A stretch of 64,000 nt of DNA from Diabrotica undecimpunctata (GCF_040954645.1 NC_092806.1:77377141-77441140), one strand, 5' to 3'. Counted from the stretch's first letter, positions 1 through 10,840 are shown. The notes: a model not told the origin generated them from the sequence alone. Translations and numbers: made by a program.

Positions 1-140
1 AATATTTAGTGGCTCAAAACATGTACACCTAGAAACACTGATGATGGAATACAGATTTCGAAAACGTTTTGCGATACAGCCGATTGGGTATTTTAATTAT
101 ATACCTTTTATAAAGGATTTTAAATAAATTTTTTCTTTAT
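1..140 (+). repeat. Dispersed repeat end, copy 1, with hammerhead-like core
   Basis: One of three related copies (others at 34394-34500 and 38920-39065). They share a block with 'gtggctca', a core CTGATGA (38-44) + short hairpin + GAAA (60-63), then 'agccgattgggta' and 'ataccttttataaagga'. The core matches the hammerhead consensus CUGANGA-stem II-GAAA. Stem I is not convincing in this copy, so activity is doubtful. Such cores are known at the ends of Penelope-like elements; assignment to that class is inference. Confidence 0.55.
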
Positions 141-177
141 ATAAGTCACGAAGATCAGCACGGTTACTAGGCACAGG

Positions 178-350
178 CAGAATATGATACCAGCTTATTG
201 GCGTTTGAAAAGGTATCACTACGGACCAGGGTATTGGGCAATAAAATGTTTTAATGTTCTTCCTGAGAACATCAGAAACTTGCCAGAAAATGAATTTGAA
301 AATGAAATTAAAAAAATATTGATAAAAAATTCTTTTTTAAACAATTCATG
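178..350 (+). pseudogene. 3' end of a LINE reading frame (fragment)
   Basis: The + frame ending in TGA at 348-350 reads AIKCFNVLPENIRN followed by an acidic/lysine-rich tail. This resembles the extreme C-terminus of CR1/Jockey-type reverse transcriptase polyproteins, which commonly end with '(F)N.LP..IR.....F...LK..L'. The upstream part is short and no RT core is visible. Recognition rests on this tail motif only. Confidence 0.35.
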
Positions 351-387
351 AATATCTACAACATAATTTTAATTATGTTTTGTACAT

Positions 388-438
388 ATTTGATGTGTGT
401 AAGATTTTTATATTATAAAAAACTTACACACATCAAAT
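388..438. repeat. Short inverted repeat (hairpin)
   Basis: The arms 388-403 (ATTTGATGTGTGTAAG) and 423-438 are exact reverse complements separated by an AT-rich loop. It lies just after the LINE stop and before a hammerhead core. Function unknown. Confidence 0.7.
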
Positions 439-520
439 GTATCTTACTGTATATCATAAAAGTCGATATAGATCCTATCTTTTTGCGTTTATCATTGATG
501 ATACAAATTCATTAAGTTTC

Positions 521-559
521 TCCCTGATGAAGGACATAACCAATGTCCGAAAGCTTGGA
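521..559 (+). ncRNA. Hammerhead-like ribozyme motif
   Basis: The core CTGATGA (524-530) is followed by a 6-bp stem II (GGACAT 532-537 with ATGTCC 543-548), GAAA (549-552), a minimal stem III (AG/CU) and NUH at 554-556. Flanking UCC/GGA (521-523 and 557-559) can form a short stem I. All core residues are intact. The minimal stem III is typical of hammerheads in Penelope-like elements and retrozymes, which act best as dimers. A (TA)n tract follows 100 bp downstream. Confidence 0.6.
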
Positions 560-655
560 ATAAAAATTTACAAGAGTACACGTTTCATTTTTTATTGCTG
601 CAAACCCAATATTTAATGTTTACTTCCTTACGTTGTCAGCAAATACTTCTGGTTC

Positions 656-656
<1 letters not shown>

Positions 657-698
<42 letters not shown>
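657..698. repeat. (TA)n microsatellite
   Basis: About 42 bp of uninterrupted TA dinucleotide. Apparent Tyr/Ile reading frames across it are artefacts. Confidence 0.95.
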
Positions 699-701
<3 letters not shown>

Positions 702-2690
702 AAAAAAAAAATAGAAATTTCATTTATACAAGAAACGAACTTTAAAAAACGAAAGGAGTAGGTGAAGAATACAAGACATATAAAGAAAGGCAAAACTAAA
801 AATCTAGTTGATATCATTCATGATACAGAAACGAAAGAACGTGATAGGAAAACGATAGGAACGAGTGCTAAGAACAACATACATACGGCCCTCAAATCGA
901 ACAGAATATGAATCAAGGGTGAATATGAAAGAAAAACTTTCTGTGTTCCATTAGGACGCATATTTTAATGCATATAAGGGTCAATCCAAAAGAACATTGA
1001 AGCGATACATGGAGAACTAGATATGTATAGAATTTCATAGATATCACACTGGAATTACGATAGTGTCATGCTATGCGGCATATGTGGTAACTGTCTCCCT
1101 CTAACTGTTAATATTGAGTCAATTAGTCACATAGATATTTCATTTAACTCATATTTAAAATAAATAATTATTCCATTCCCATTTATTGCTCTTTATTCAC
1201 TATTTAAACTTTTTGTATTTATTTGATTAATAATAAGTAAACACAAAAAACTCGACACGTTTACAGCTATGCTTTTATGTTTCATTAAAATTATAAAACT
1301 GATGCTTGACCATCGATTTGAATGTTTAAACTGACATACTTACCAGCGAGTGAAAAATGGAAACCTTTGTTTTCGTTCGGAATTAGGACTATTTTGTGTG
1401 GCATTTTCGGAAGAGTGCAGCAGAAACAGCAAATCGGTTATCAGCGTGAGGCTACGCGTAACCACCGGAACCATCACAATTAGCATTATCCGCAGGAATA
1501 ATAGAAATAGTTTTCTATAAGTCGACCGCTGTTTTGTCTGAATTACAAGCGAGGGTTGTTTCTCTCAAGTCGGATACACTCGGGCTACAATACTAAAGAA
1601 CATTTTAAAGAAATTTATTATAGTTAGCAGTGTTGGCAACACCAGTGTACTCATTTAGGTTCTTTATTTTGTGGCTTTCACAATCTTTTGTTTCCCTATG
1701 CATTTTACGCATCTCGGCTATCTTATAGAATAATTTTGTGTATGTTCTTACTCTTGACATCGTTTGCAATGCGTAATTAATTTCGGTTTTCTAAAAGATT
1801 CTCTTTCACTTTCGTGAGTAAAATTTGAGTAACTTAACATATTTTTAACCTGAAGAACTATATCGCCAGAATCCTAAACGTAAACAATTTGACAAAATAA
1901 ATAAAGATTATACTCAAAAATTAATCTATTAAAAGATACTAAAATTTGTCTAAAATGTCAATTTAATTGGACAAAGAGTGAACACAAGTAAAGTATATAA
2001 ATCTGAAGAACTAAATCTGTAGATATAGTTAGAAAAGTCGAATTCAAAAATTAACAGCAAAAATAGGAAAAAGATAAAAATTAATAGCAGTCTGACAGTA
2101 ATCAAAATTTACATTATTCTAGATCAAATTTTACATTAGAATCAAATTGCTAAATCTTTATTCGATCATGATACATAGCAAATTTACAGTACAATTTAAA
2201 CAATGATTTTCCATCTACCCTACTTTTGGTAAACGACCTAATTAAGTGTGATTGTATACTGATAACTAAAAATTTAATTTATCATTTCACAAAAATATTA
2301 AAAATAGAAAACTCACTGTCTGAAAAATATAGATAATAAAAACAGAAATTCATTTAGTAACTTTTCAATAAATTTTTAAAGTCCCTCGTAACGCGAAGGG
2401 AATTTAATTAATAAGTCCTTAGAAATGAGCCTTAAACTCGTGAAAGTCAGTTGTGAATTTCCTGCTGTCCATCACGATATTTAGATCAAAATAGCGATAG
2501 AATCTACAATAGGTCAAATGAAAAAATTCGAACAAGATGCACTGTGAATCAAATTTTTCATCAGAGAATTTAGCCAGATATACAGGTAAAAATATGAAAT
2601 CTCGGGCTTCTACGTTGTAGCGTCATTTAAAAGTGCAACGTGGAAATAGTTCTTGACGTTTGTGCGGCAAAAATGTTTATAAAAAGAAGA
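699..2690. other. Unassigned AT-rich upstream intron sequence
   Basis: No coding region, RNA gene or element end recognised. The part at 1340-1580 is less AT-rich and could be an old transposon fragment, but I see no TIR or protein match. The missing upstream ADAM10 prodomain exons were looked for here and not found. Confidence 0.5.
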
Positions 2691-2691
2691 T

Positions 2692-2753
2692 CAGGTCTCA
2701 CTCATGGGCACTATGTGTATGTACATACACATAGTGCCCATGCGTGAGACCTG
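2692..2753. repeat. 62-bp near-perfect palindrome
   Basis: Arms 2692-2722 and 2723-2753 are reverse complements without a spacer, with one mismatch (T/C in 'CTCAYKCATGGG'-like position). The centre is GTATGT/ACATAC. As RNA or single-stranded DNA it would form a very stable hairpin. It may be a foldback element, but no target duplication was identified. Confidence 0.85.
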
Positions 2754-3496
2754 TTTTTACATCTTTAAAAATGACCCTAATATTGAATGTTAGTTAAACA
2801 CAATGAAAATTAAAAATTTACCTGGGCCATTATTATATCATTATGTAGTTTTTCGGTTCTTACAATCTACATACAAATTTTAGCGTTGTATACAAAAAAA
2901 CAATAGTGCTCAAAAGATAAAGAAATTATGGAATGTGCCTCTTCAAAATCACTAGCACTGCACTACACTACACTGGGTACATTAGCAGAAAAATAAAAAT
3001 AAAAAGATATGTTTCCTTTTTCATATTGACCATCAAACGGAAATATTCAGCTTAGTTATTTAATATGCTGTGGCAGGATTTATAAAAAAAGGTAAAAACT
3101 TACTGCGACTTTTGGGCTTGTTCAGCTACACCCACTGCAATTAAAGATAACCGTTCTCCACCAAATTAATCTTTACTTGTGGTTTACTTCGTATTATTTC
3201 GTTGACTGTATACTCTCACTAACACTACTGCCCAAAGAAAATTTTGATCTTTAATCAATGCTCCAATCCCCTTTTACCGGCTAAAAAAACCGGTAACGGC
3301 GGTACGTCGTTGAATTCAACATGATTCTTCAAGATCTCGTCCAGGAATGTTCTCAATTCTCACATAGATAATTTTTCGCCAGTAAAAATTATATTATTAT
3401 AAAGCCCGCCAAGAAACTCAACGTTGAATCCTTTGATCAGCGTTATTTCTTCGATTCTCATGCCAATCTTGATGCAAAACTCCGATATTAGATATG

Positions 3497-3499
<3 letters not shown>
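2754..3499. other. Unassigned intron sequence
   Basis: AT-rich sequence with a somewhat GC-richer block (3100-3440). No protein similarity, element end or splice-bounded frame was recognised. Confidence 0.45.

Positions 3500-3563
<64 letters not shown>
3500..3563. repeat. (TA)n microsatellite
   Basis: About 64 bp of TA repeat, ending 43 bp before the acceptor of the first visible ADAM10 exon. Confidence 0.95.
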
Positions 3564-3569
<6 letters not shown>

Positions 3570-3606
3570 AAAGTATATAATTTCAAAAAATGATTTGACA
3601 TTTTAG

Positions 3607-3804
3607 GTGAACCTGATAGTGTAGCCTTTGGCTCAATCATTGAAGGCGTTTTTGAAGGAAAGCTCATGTTGCCGAGTAAGGGTGCATTTTACGTAGAAAA
3701 AGCCCACCATTATTTTCCACATATTACACATCCAAACAGAACATTCCATAGTGTTATATACCATGAAGACCACGTTGAGGATCCTTATGCTAATAAACGC
3801 GAAG
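3607..3804 (+). CDS. kuz: ADAM10/Kuzbanian exon: prodomain part
   Basis: First visible exon of an ADAM10-type membrane metalloprotease. The acceptor is tttttag at 3600-3606 and the donor is GAAG|gtgagt at 3804/3805. The reading starts in phase with two bases completing a Gly codon and reads GEPDSVAFGSIIEGVFEG, then a segment ending in FHSVIYHEDHVEDPYANKRE. This matches the ADAM10 prodomain block around '(G)S.I.G.FEG ... FHSVIYHED'. In the known family this domain keeps the protease latent and acts as a chaperone in the secretory pathway. It ends one base into the next codon, which fits the next exon. The signal peptide and start of the prodomain must lie on exons upstream of this window. Confidence 0.93.
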
Positions 3805-4480
3805 GTGAGTGTAATGACAGTAATTTATTTGCTTTATGAATGTTAAAAAGTGCACCAGCAATAAGTATATATTTATTTATATTAATATACATTTTTTTTG
3901 TGATGTGCTTTTTTCCTTTCGGGATTTTTTTCAAGTTGTTTCATATACTGCTTGCTAGATGTGCTTATTAAACGTTATCAGGATCGATTTTTTTTGGATA
4001 ATTTAATTGGCGTTAAAGAGTTTCGGAAACTCATTTATTTATCTTTCGATTTTCAGTTATTCCGATTTTTTAACAATTCTTTCATTTATTTTTCTCGTTT
4101 TTCTTTTTTCCTCCCTATATCTATGATCTGATCTTTTTTGTTTTATTGCTTCTTTTATTTTCAATATATATCAGTTTATCCAACAATAGTTTTATATTTT
4201 TCCAATTCTTTCTTATTCCACCTACCTATTTTGCTGCGCTACACATTGTATTTCCTTATTTTTCCATGTTTTTCTTCTTTTCTTCCATGTTATAATTATT
4301 ATAACTTTATTAAATTCTATGAGCTTCTACTCTCTATTATTTCTGTTATTTTTCTGTTTATCTCTACTATCATTAGTAAGTACTGTGTTCATGGTTCGGC
4401 GATATTCTCAGTTTTTGTAGTTTTTATCAATTATTTCGTTGCCTATAAATACACAATCTAATAAATTATACTCTTCGCAT
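3805..4480. other. Intron, T-rich, no element recognised
   Basis: Strongly T-rich + strand. An open frame of about 107 codons at 4138-4461 is dominated by Phe/Tyr/Ile/Leu from base composition, and I do not regard it as coding. Confidence 0.6.
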
Positions 4481-4800
4481 TACATTCTTATGACAGAAGA
4501 AATCCTGTTCGTTGTCTTTTCACATATGTCTTGCTTCAGCGTTTTCCCCAGGTCTTCTTTGATCTGCCTCTCCTACTCCTTCTAGGAAATTGCAAATCAG
4601 CAACGCTTCGTATTTGGTGATAAGCTTCTCGACGTTGAACATGCCCGAATCATTTGTTGTTCCTCTTTCTTTTTAACTGTCCAATATGCAGTTTCATATA
4701 TCATAGCTGGTCTTATGGCAGTTTTATAAAATTTTCCCTTCAGTTTCATTGGAATCTTTCTGTTACACACCACACACCATTCACTTCCTTTCATCTTTTC
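4480..4800 (-). pseudogene. LINE reverse transcriptase C-terminal fragment
   Basis: On the minus strand a frame with GKFYKTAIRPAMIYETAYW followed by VKKKEEQQM is read. This is the region just after the RT core in RTE/CR1-like LINEs ('KLKGKFYKTAIRPAMLYG.ECW.VKK..EQKM'). The frame opens and closes within 65 codons and neighbouring homologous residues are out of frame, so it is a dead fragment inside the ADAM10 intron. Confidence 0.75.
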
Positions 4801-5056
4801 AATTCATCTACCTCACCTTAATTCTACTGCACACATCTCCATCTATTTCTTGATTACGCTTTATTACCGATCCTAGTATTACTTTTCAAAATCATTTCAC
4901 CACCCAAAATTATTATTTTATTTGTAGTAACTCCATATTTAAATGAACATTCCCAATACTAGTTAACATTTACAGTATCACCTCCGGTGATAATACGGTA
5001 TTTTTTTTCAGTTTCAAATTCATCCATTCATATGTTAATTAATAATGTACTTCTAG

Positions 5057-5391
5057 GTCATTCTGCTGGCTGTGGAATTAACGACGATGTGATCGAGTGG
5101 ATGAACAAAATCCAATCCTCAGGCGAAGACCTGTCCCTTTCCCCCTCTACTGTTGGTTTCAAAAAAGCTGTCAAACATAAAAAACATTTAAAAAGTAAAA
5201 AAGACAAGGAGGACTCGAATCCTCTGCCAAATTACGAAGACGTTGTGAACAAATATTCGAAAGAAGCCAATGAACAAAGCAACAGTAGACACAGGAGAGC
5301 CACAAGAAGAGACGAAAACAAAAATACCTGTTCGCTTTACATACAGACGGATCCTCTTATTTGGAGGCATATCAGAGAAGGATTTCCCGAG
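5057..5391 (+). CDS. kuz: ADAM10/Kuzbanian exon: cysteine switch and furin site
   Basis: Acceptor cttctag|G at 5056/5057 and donor GAG|gttagt at 5391/5392. Length 335 (2+333), so it joins the previous exon in frame and ends on a codon boundary. It begins GHSAGCGINDDVIEWM, whose Cys corresponds to the cysteine-switch region of ADAM10 prodomains. A lysine-rich linker follows, then the basic cluster RHRRATRR, the expected proprotein-convertase cleavage zone. The mature protease then starts with NTCSLYIQTDPLIWRHI, close to the conserved ADAM10 'NTC.LYIQTD' block. The lysine-rich linker (KHKKHLKSKKDKE) is longer than I would expect from vertebrate ADAM10. Cleavage here would release the active enzyme in the Golgi; that is family knowledge. 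Confidence 0.95.
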
Positions 5392-5737
5392 GTTAGTAAA
5401 TTACAATGGATACTTTTTTTTATAATCTTGATCTTCTATATAGCAATTATATCGAACTGAAATCATTGATATGATTCCAGTGAAGCGTATTAGTAGGCTC
5501 CAATATTATTCCTGTTTGTTTAGTATTTAGATAAATATTTAAGTTATGTATAATAGAACTCTATATGTTGCAATAAGTAATTTATCAGTCCAGTTCTTAA
5601 AATACCTTTTTTTTTAATATTTATGATCAACTAATATATTCTATTAAACCAAAAAATGCGATTTTTGCAATAAAATTTTCGAAATTCCGCTGTTTGCATT
5701 CAAAGATAAAGAATAAATTATATGTTACGTATACTTT

Positions 5738-5840
5738 TTATTATCCAGATTTAACCATACCGCTCTCACTCCCTCTTAGGCGAAAATTCACTCATCCCAG
5801 ATACCTACCGTATGAAAGAGATTAAGCTCTGGTAGGGCTC
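5738..5840 (-). repeat. Direct repeat, left copy, flanking R2-like LINE remnant
   Basis: The block 'ccagatttaaccata...actccctct...aaaattcactcatccca' recurs in direct orientation at 7467-7545. Because the LINE frame between them runs on the minus strand, the left copy lies at its 3' end. The two copies could be the 3' ends of two tandem LINE insertions or long terminal direct repeats. Confidence 0.7.
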
Positions 5841-5844
5841 TTTG

Positions 5845-7320
5845 CGTGTTATCGAGCCCTAGGTAACTTGTATGATGGAGTATCTCCAAAAAATGCTCGT
5901 ACACATCTGGACGTCGAGAGTAGTACAGCTTTCTGCATGATCTTATGGAGATGTTCATTCAGACTCAACTTTTTTATGTTTTCTAGGAGGTTCTTCGGAA
6001 TGACTCCAGTAGTAGAAAGAATAATAGGTATCGTCTGAGCACTTTTCATCCTCCATTGTCTCATTAGTTGTATTTCCAGATCTCTGTACTTGGTGATCTT
6101 TTCGTTGTATTTAACACGTAGATTATTGTGGTTAGGTATCGCCACATCGATTTATTTTGTTTGTCTCATTAGTTTATTAACTAGTACGATCTGGTCTATT
6201 GTGTGCTACTGTTTAATCTGTGAGCACAGGGCGGTCCCAATATAGCGTGCAGTTCTCATATTCAAGCATACTATCTGGGACGTATTGATAATATGGCAGA
6301 TGGTTTGCTTGGAGAAGTCCCAGTTTTATAGCTACTTCTTGGTGAAGGATTTGCCCTACTGTATCATGCCGTTCCTTGTATTCAGTTGCAGCTAATGCCT
6401 GGCAGCCCCCAGTAAGATGTTGGATGGTTTCTTGGGCTTGACATCCATATCGGCATTTATCGTTTTGGACTTGAGGGTCTTTGATGATATATTTAAGGTA
6501 TTTTTTTGTTGGTATAACCTGATCCTGAATGGCAAGCAATAAACCTTCTGAACATCTTTCCTGATGTCAGCCAATAGTTCGACGCTAAATTGTCGACATA
6601 GTTTTGACTGACTTCATTGGGATGTCGAACGTGCAGAGGTTTACCCATCCAGGTGCACATTTTTTCGTCTTTGGTAAGATGTTTTATGCGCATTTCTGGT
6701 TTCTTCTGTTTGATGGGTGTTGTGTCATCTACTGCACAAATCTCGTGATGTAGAGTAGAGAGCCTTCATCTGAAAATAAGTTCTTAAATTAGTAATCTGT
6801 TTTTCTAATTCCTTACTTATATCCATAAGTCCCGTTCCTCCTAAATACCTCGGTAATGTCGATTTTTCTACTACACTTCGAGGATGGTGCTTTTGTCCCT
6901 TTTTGAGGTGTGTTCGTACTTTTCGAAGATGATCTTCTATATCCGTTTTTGTCCACTTAACAATACCAAATGAGTAGCTAAGCGCGGAACGTGTAGCTGT
7001 TTAGTTTCGTAAACAAATTTTTACTTTTAAGGTGTGAACGAAGCAGCTGTATAAACTCAGTAGTTATGTCAGTTTTCATTTGCTTATGGTCAATCCTTCA
7101 TGCTTGCTTTATTCCAAAGTATTTATACATATCATTTTCAACCATGTCCTCGATGTTCTGGCCATTTTACATATCGAATGCACAGGTCTGAACCTTTCCT
7201 TTGATTATATTTAAAATACGGCACTTGTCAATACCGAAGTGCATACATATTAGAGAATTTTTCTACTATTTTCAGCATCTGATCCAGGTGTCATCTCAAC
7301 GAATCTCCTTGAAATAGGCT
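5845..7320 (-). pseudogene. R2-like LINE, RT C-terminal region, degenerate
   Basis: Several minus-strand frames lie in order. 7300-6700 reads degenerate RT-thumb sequence (MHFGIDKCRILNIIKGKV, YKYFGIKQA). 6690-6490 holds GKPLHVRHPNEVSQNYVDN. 6539-6213 holds a zinc-knuckle-like CRYGCQAQETIQHLTGGC and then KLGLLQANHLPYYQYVPDS. 6145-5849 holds VAIPNHNNL and KYRDLEIQLMRQW, then TIPIILSTTGVIPKNLLENI. This order matches the C-terminal half of a LINE family common in arthropods and annotated as R2-type. Frames are broken by several stops and shifts, so the copy is dead. Clade naming is from memory of family motifs, not a search. Confidence 0.7.
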
Positions 7321-7466
7321 ACGGTTGATTGCAATATTTTCAGTTTCGATATTGTTTTCACCAGGTATTTGGAGGTGAATTTTTGTCTTCCAATCTGGCA
7401 TTATATGTTTTAAAAAGGTCACTATGTTATCATCGACTTTATATATTTTTACTATATCTATTACCA

Positions 7467-7553
7467 GGCTATTATTCCAGATTTAGCCATACGGCTGACA
7501 CTCCCTCTAAAAGGAAAATTCACTCATCCCAGTACCTACGGTATCCTTATTTC
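7467..7553 (-). repeat. Direct repeat, right copy
   Basis: About 80% identical by eye to 5738-5813 and in the same orientation (see the left copy). Confidence 0.7.
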
Positions 7554-7639
7554 CTTAAATACTAATTACAGTGGAGTGGGGTGGTCACTGTCGTATGTCA
7601 TGTCAAATACAGAAATACAAATAATTTAAATCTAATATA

Positions 7640-7865
7640 TCACAAAAACTATTATCGAATCGAATAGATTATTGTATCGAATCGATTAATCGAATAAAAT
7701 AGAATACAATAAAATAAAATACAATTAAGTTGAAACGGTGATCGAATTGAATCAATCATATTAAATATCGAATATATCGAATCGAATGGAATAGAAATAA
7801 AAATAGAATAGAATAAAATGAATCAGAATAAAATAAATTAAAGTAAAATAAAAATCATTAAGGAC
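7640..7865. repeat. Degenerate (GAATA/GAATC)n-like low-complexity tract
   Basis: Repeated 'atcgaat', 'agaataaaat' and 'gaataaaataaa' words over about 225 bp. It is an imperfect short tandem repeat with no larger unit evident. Confidence 0.75.
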
Positions 7866-7993
7866 CCACTAGTTGATAATTTACTTAATGATCATGGAGC
7901 TCGGAATCCAAGGTCCGGCAGGGGAGGACAATCAGATTTAGACCACAGAGCTCCTCAGGTCGTCATCAAGGTAAATACCTGTCAAACAAATAA

Positions 7994-8443
7994 GAATAAA
8001 GTTTGATAAAATGAGAGCCAGATATCGAGCACAGTTTTATTAATTAAATCTTGCCCAAGTACTTTCGCTTCCTAGACCATCTTCAGGGGCATCTGAAATA
8101 AGCCTAGAAACGTTTTTTTAAATGAAGAAATTGATTAACTTCTATAAAAACTCGAAGTCAATGGATGATAAAAGTTTTTTTTGTGATTAACGTTTTAGAT
8201 TTACTTCGTCAATTTTGGGCTATCCAACAATCGCAGAATGTCATAAACATAAAATTGCACATAACACTACACTAAACAAGGACAAACAGTTTAAAATTAT
8301 TTAAAAAATAATCGAAGCTACATTCTGGTCCGCAACAGGAGAGAGAATGGCTCCCGGCTCCCGGTATTAACGGAAATGTTAAGGTGACATGTGACATATC
8401 AGAGCTTGGATGGGTAGTCACAATCATGTAGATGTGATCTGTA
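7994..8443 (-). repeat. Inverted terminal repeat of Penelope-like element, left arm
   Basis: The reverse complement of this arm matches 10841-11290 throughout, including 'cattctgcgattgttggatagcccaaaatt', 'gagccgggagccattctctctcctgttgc' and 'gatgcccctgaagatg'. Differences are scattered substitutions and short indels, which points to a fairly recent insertion. Confidence 0.9.
8052..8091 (-). ncRNA. Hammerhead-like motif in left Penelope terminal repeat
   Basis: Read on the minus strand: stem I TGCCC (8087-8091, shared with the core border), core CTGAAGA (8080-8086), a weak stem II, GAAA (8063-8066), a self-complementary minimal stem III AGU/ACU, NUH = CUU and stem I 3' strand GGGCA (8052-8056). 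All core residues fit CUGANGA/GAAA. Stem II pairing is poor, so folding is less certain than for the copies at 26539 and 27478. Confidence 0.55.
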
Positions 8444-9064
8444 CATTTTAGAATTCTATGTAACTAAGCATTGACCAAAGGTCCAACTGACACTACTATA
8501 GGAAATCAACTGATGAAATATGACATAGAATATTGCGTAATCCAGATCTCACACTTAAACCTGTCTATAATAATTAGGGTGTTAGTTTGAGAGCACCTAA
8601 AGTGGACGTAAAGTATGAATGCAAGGAATAGACTAAACAATCTATTAGACAGTGGGTGGTTGACTACAATAAAAGGGTCTACCAGGCACTATCAATACTG
8701 TAGAAAAGAAGAAATCTGACTATGAAATTAAAATACTAAAAATTAAAAAACCAAAATTGAAAGCAGTGTATAAATGGGGTATAATTCAAGTAGTTCAGTT
8801 AAACCCCCACTCAATGGGAGAACTATAAAATTAATATGTAAAAGCGTTACTCAAGACCAACTGACCAACAGTGGGATATGTTGAAATATACAACTGTGGA
8901 GAAGTTCTAAATTACGCAGAGGTATGGAGAGTGTAATTAACGCCAACTATAGATCAATTGAACCTGAGCAAGCTAGTTTTGTAATTTGTTGAAGAATAAA
9001 ATAGTAATGTTGATCAAAGTATGAAATTAATACATTCTTAATGAGTATACTCAGTGCAGGAAGT

Positions 9065-10723
9065 CTAAACAGCCGAGCTGGGTCCACTACGAGGTGAAGC
9101 TGCAATAAAAATTTTAAAAATAGGTTTAAATTTAGTACAATTTAAATTAATTTGAGTATTAAGACAGTGAGAGTTTCCATTTGTTTCCTTTGTGATCTCC
9201 AAATCTTCAAATAAATCCAACTCCAAATAGTTTTTCTTTCTACTAATGTCATGTAAAATAGACGAACCAGTATTGATGTTAAAATTGTGTTTACTAGATA
9301 ATAAGTGTTGACCAAAACTTGAAGACTTTGGTCTTTTCAAATGTTCTAAAATTCTAGTAGATAACTTTCTAATGGTTCTACCTACATAGGAGGCATCACA
9401 ATCATCACAATTTAATTTATAAATACCACTTTTGTCAAGTGTGTTCATCGTATCTTTGGTGTTGATTAAAAAGGAACCTAAAGTGTTGTGTGACTTGAAG
9501 GAAATTTTGATGTTTTCAATTGTAGAAGTAAAAAGTTTAGATATTTTATTGGAAATGTTGCTAATATAAGTAAAGGAGAAATATCTGATGTTGTTTGAAG
9601 CATTAGGTTGAAGAAAACATTGTGATGAATATTCAAGCTTTTCTGCAATTTTGAGTTTAGCTCTATTTAGAAGCTTACGAATAATGTTGGGATCATAACC
9701 ATTATTGAAAGCAATTTGCTTGAGAGTATTAAGTTCTAAATTAAAGTTATCATTATAAAGTGGAAATTTGAGTAAACTATGAATATAACTTTTGAAAGCA
9801 GCCATTTTATGTTGGGTTGGATGATTAGATGTTTCATGTATGACATGATCTGTTTGGGTAGGTTTTCTGTAAATATTGTACTCTAGAGAATCTTTATTAC
9901 GAGATATAGTCATATCCAAGAAGTTCAACTTATTGTCAGATTCTGGTTCCAATATAAAAGAGATGTTAGGATGGAGGTTATTAAGATCATCCAGAATCTG
10001 TAAAGCGTCATCTTGGGTTCCCTGTATGAGAGCTATACAATCATCAACATATCTTGACCAAAAAACTATCTGTTGGTGAACAAATTTCTGTTCTAAGCTT
10101 TCTAAAAAAATATCAGCTAGAAAAGGTGATAATGGAGATCCCATTGCTAAACCTGTTGGTTGTTTATATCTTTTTTGATTAAATTGGAAGAAGTCCCGAT
10201 CAAGACAGAATTTAAGCATAGTTAAGATAGCGTCTTTGTCTTTTGCCGGTATGTTGCAATTGTTTAGAAGGTTGTGTACTAAAGGTAATGTTTCATCTCT
10301 TGGTACAGAAGTAAACAAATTGGAAACATCAAAAGAAACTAAATAAAAACTCTCTTCAATTTTAATGTTATTTAAACGTTTTATTAGATCTAAAGAATTT
10401 GTAATGGAGAACTTAGGTTTAAAATTAGTGATAGACTGAATTGTGTTGTAAACAAACTCTGCCAATATAGAAACTGGAGTGTTACAAAAACTTACAACAG
10501 GCCTTATGGGACAATTGTGTTTATTGATTTTAGGAAGTCCATATAACCTAGGTGTTATAGGATTAGATACATTTAACTTTCTGTTGTTATATTTAGTAAT
10601 AGTGTCATTAAACAATTTAACCATTGCTTTTGTTTTATTAATAAAGGTGTTAAGTGGATTTTTTTCCAAAACTACACAATTGTTATCTGAAAGGAAAGAT
10701 TCTACTTTCTCTATGTAACACAA
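9065..10723 (-). CDS. Penelope-like reverse transcriptase with GIY-YIG endonuclease
   Basis: A minus-strand frame of 552 codons with no internal stop. RT landmarks in order: RLYGLPKIHK-like RLYGLPKINKHNCPIRP (about 59-75), FDVSNLFTSVP (about 130), TGLAMGSPLSPFLADIFLE (about 189) and the catalytic RYVDDCIAL (about 224). A C-terminal GIY-YIG nuclease follows, with SGIYKLNCDDCDASYVGRT (about 432-450) and a downstream RILEHL. This RT plus GIY-YIG architecture defines Penelope-like elements; the protein would copy element RNA and nick the target DNA. The chosen Met is not the real start. Just upstream, in another frame, the conserved N-terminal motif VLSKADKGNCV is still readable (about 10725-10760). 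A small deletion at about 10723 removes the linking residues and shifts the frame. The copy is therefore nearly intact but probably not autonomous as it stands. Confidence 0.93.
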   Translation of the reverse strand: MCYIEKVESFLSDNNCVVLEKNPLNTFINKTKAMVKLFNDTITKYNNRKLNVSNPITPRLYGLPKINKHNCPIRPVVSFCNTPVSILAEFVYNTIQSITNFKPKFSITNSLDLIKRLNNIKIEESFYLVSFDVSNLFTSVPRDETLPLVHNLLNNCNIPAKDKDAILTMLKFCLDRDFFQFNQKRYKQPTGLAMGSPLSPFLADIFLESLEQKFVHQQIVFWSRYVDDCIALIQGTQDDALQILDDLNNLHPNISFILEPESDNKLNFLDMTISRNKDSLEYNIYRKPTQTDHVIHETSNHPTQHKMAAFKSYIHSLLKFPLYNDNFNLELNTLKQIAFNNGYDPNIIRKLLNRAKLKIAEKLEYSSQCFLQPNASNNIRYFSFTYISNISNKISKLFTSTIENIKISFKSHNTLGSFLINTKDTMNTLDKSGIYKLNCDDCDASYVGRTIRKLSTRILEHLKRPKSSSFGQHLLSSKHNFNINTGSSILHDISRKKNYLELDLFEDLEITKETNGNSHCLNTQINLNCTKFKPIFKIFIAASPRSGPSSAV

Positions 10724-10840
10724 TTTCCCTTATCAGCCTTGCTGAGTACTAAAGGATCTCTATCGATTTTTCGTTTAATTGATTTTAGCAAATCCTTTTG
10801 TTTTTTAATTTTCATAGAAATCACCATTCTTTTAAAAAAC

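Noticed and set aside
38..63. Calling repeat copy 1 an active hammerhead ribozyme
   Set aside because: Core boxes are present but stem I pairing fails and stem III has a mismatch; kept only as a hammerhead-like repeat.
4138..4461. 107-codon + strand frame
   Set aside because: Composition is that of T-rich intron DNA; no motif, no splice context, and it lies between two ADAM10 exons.
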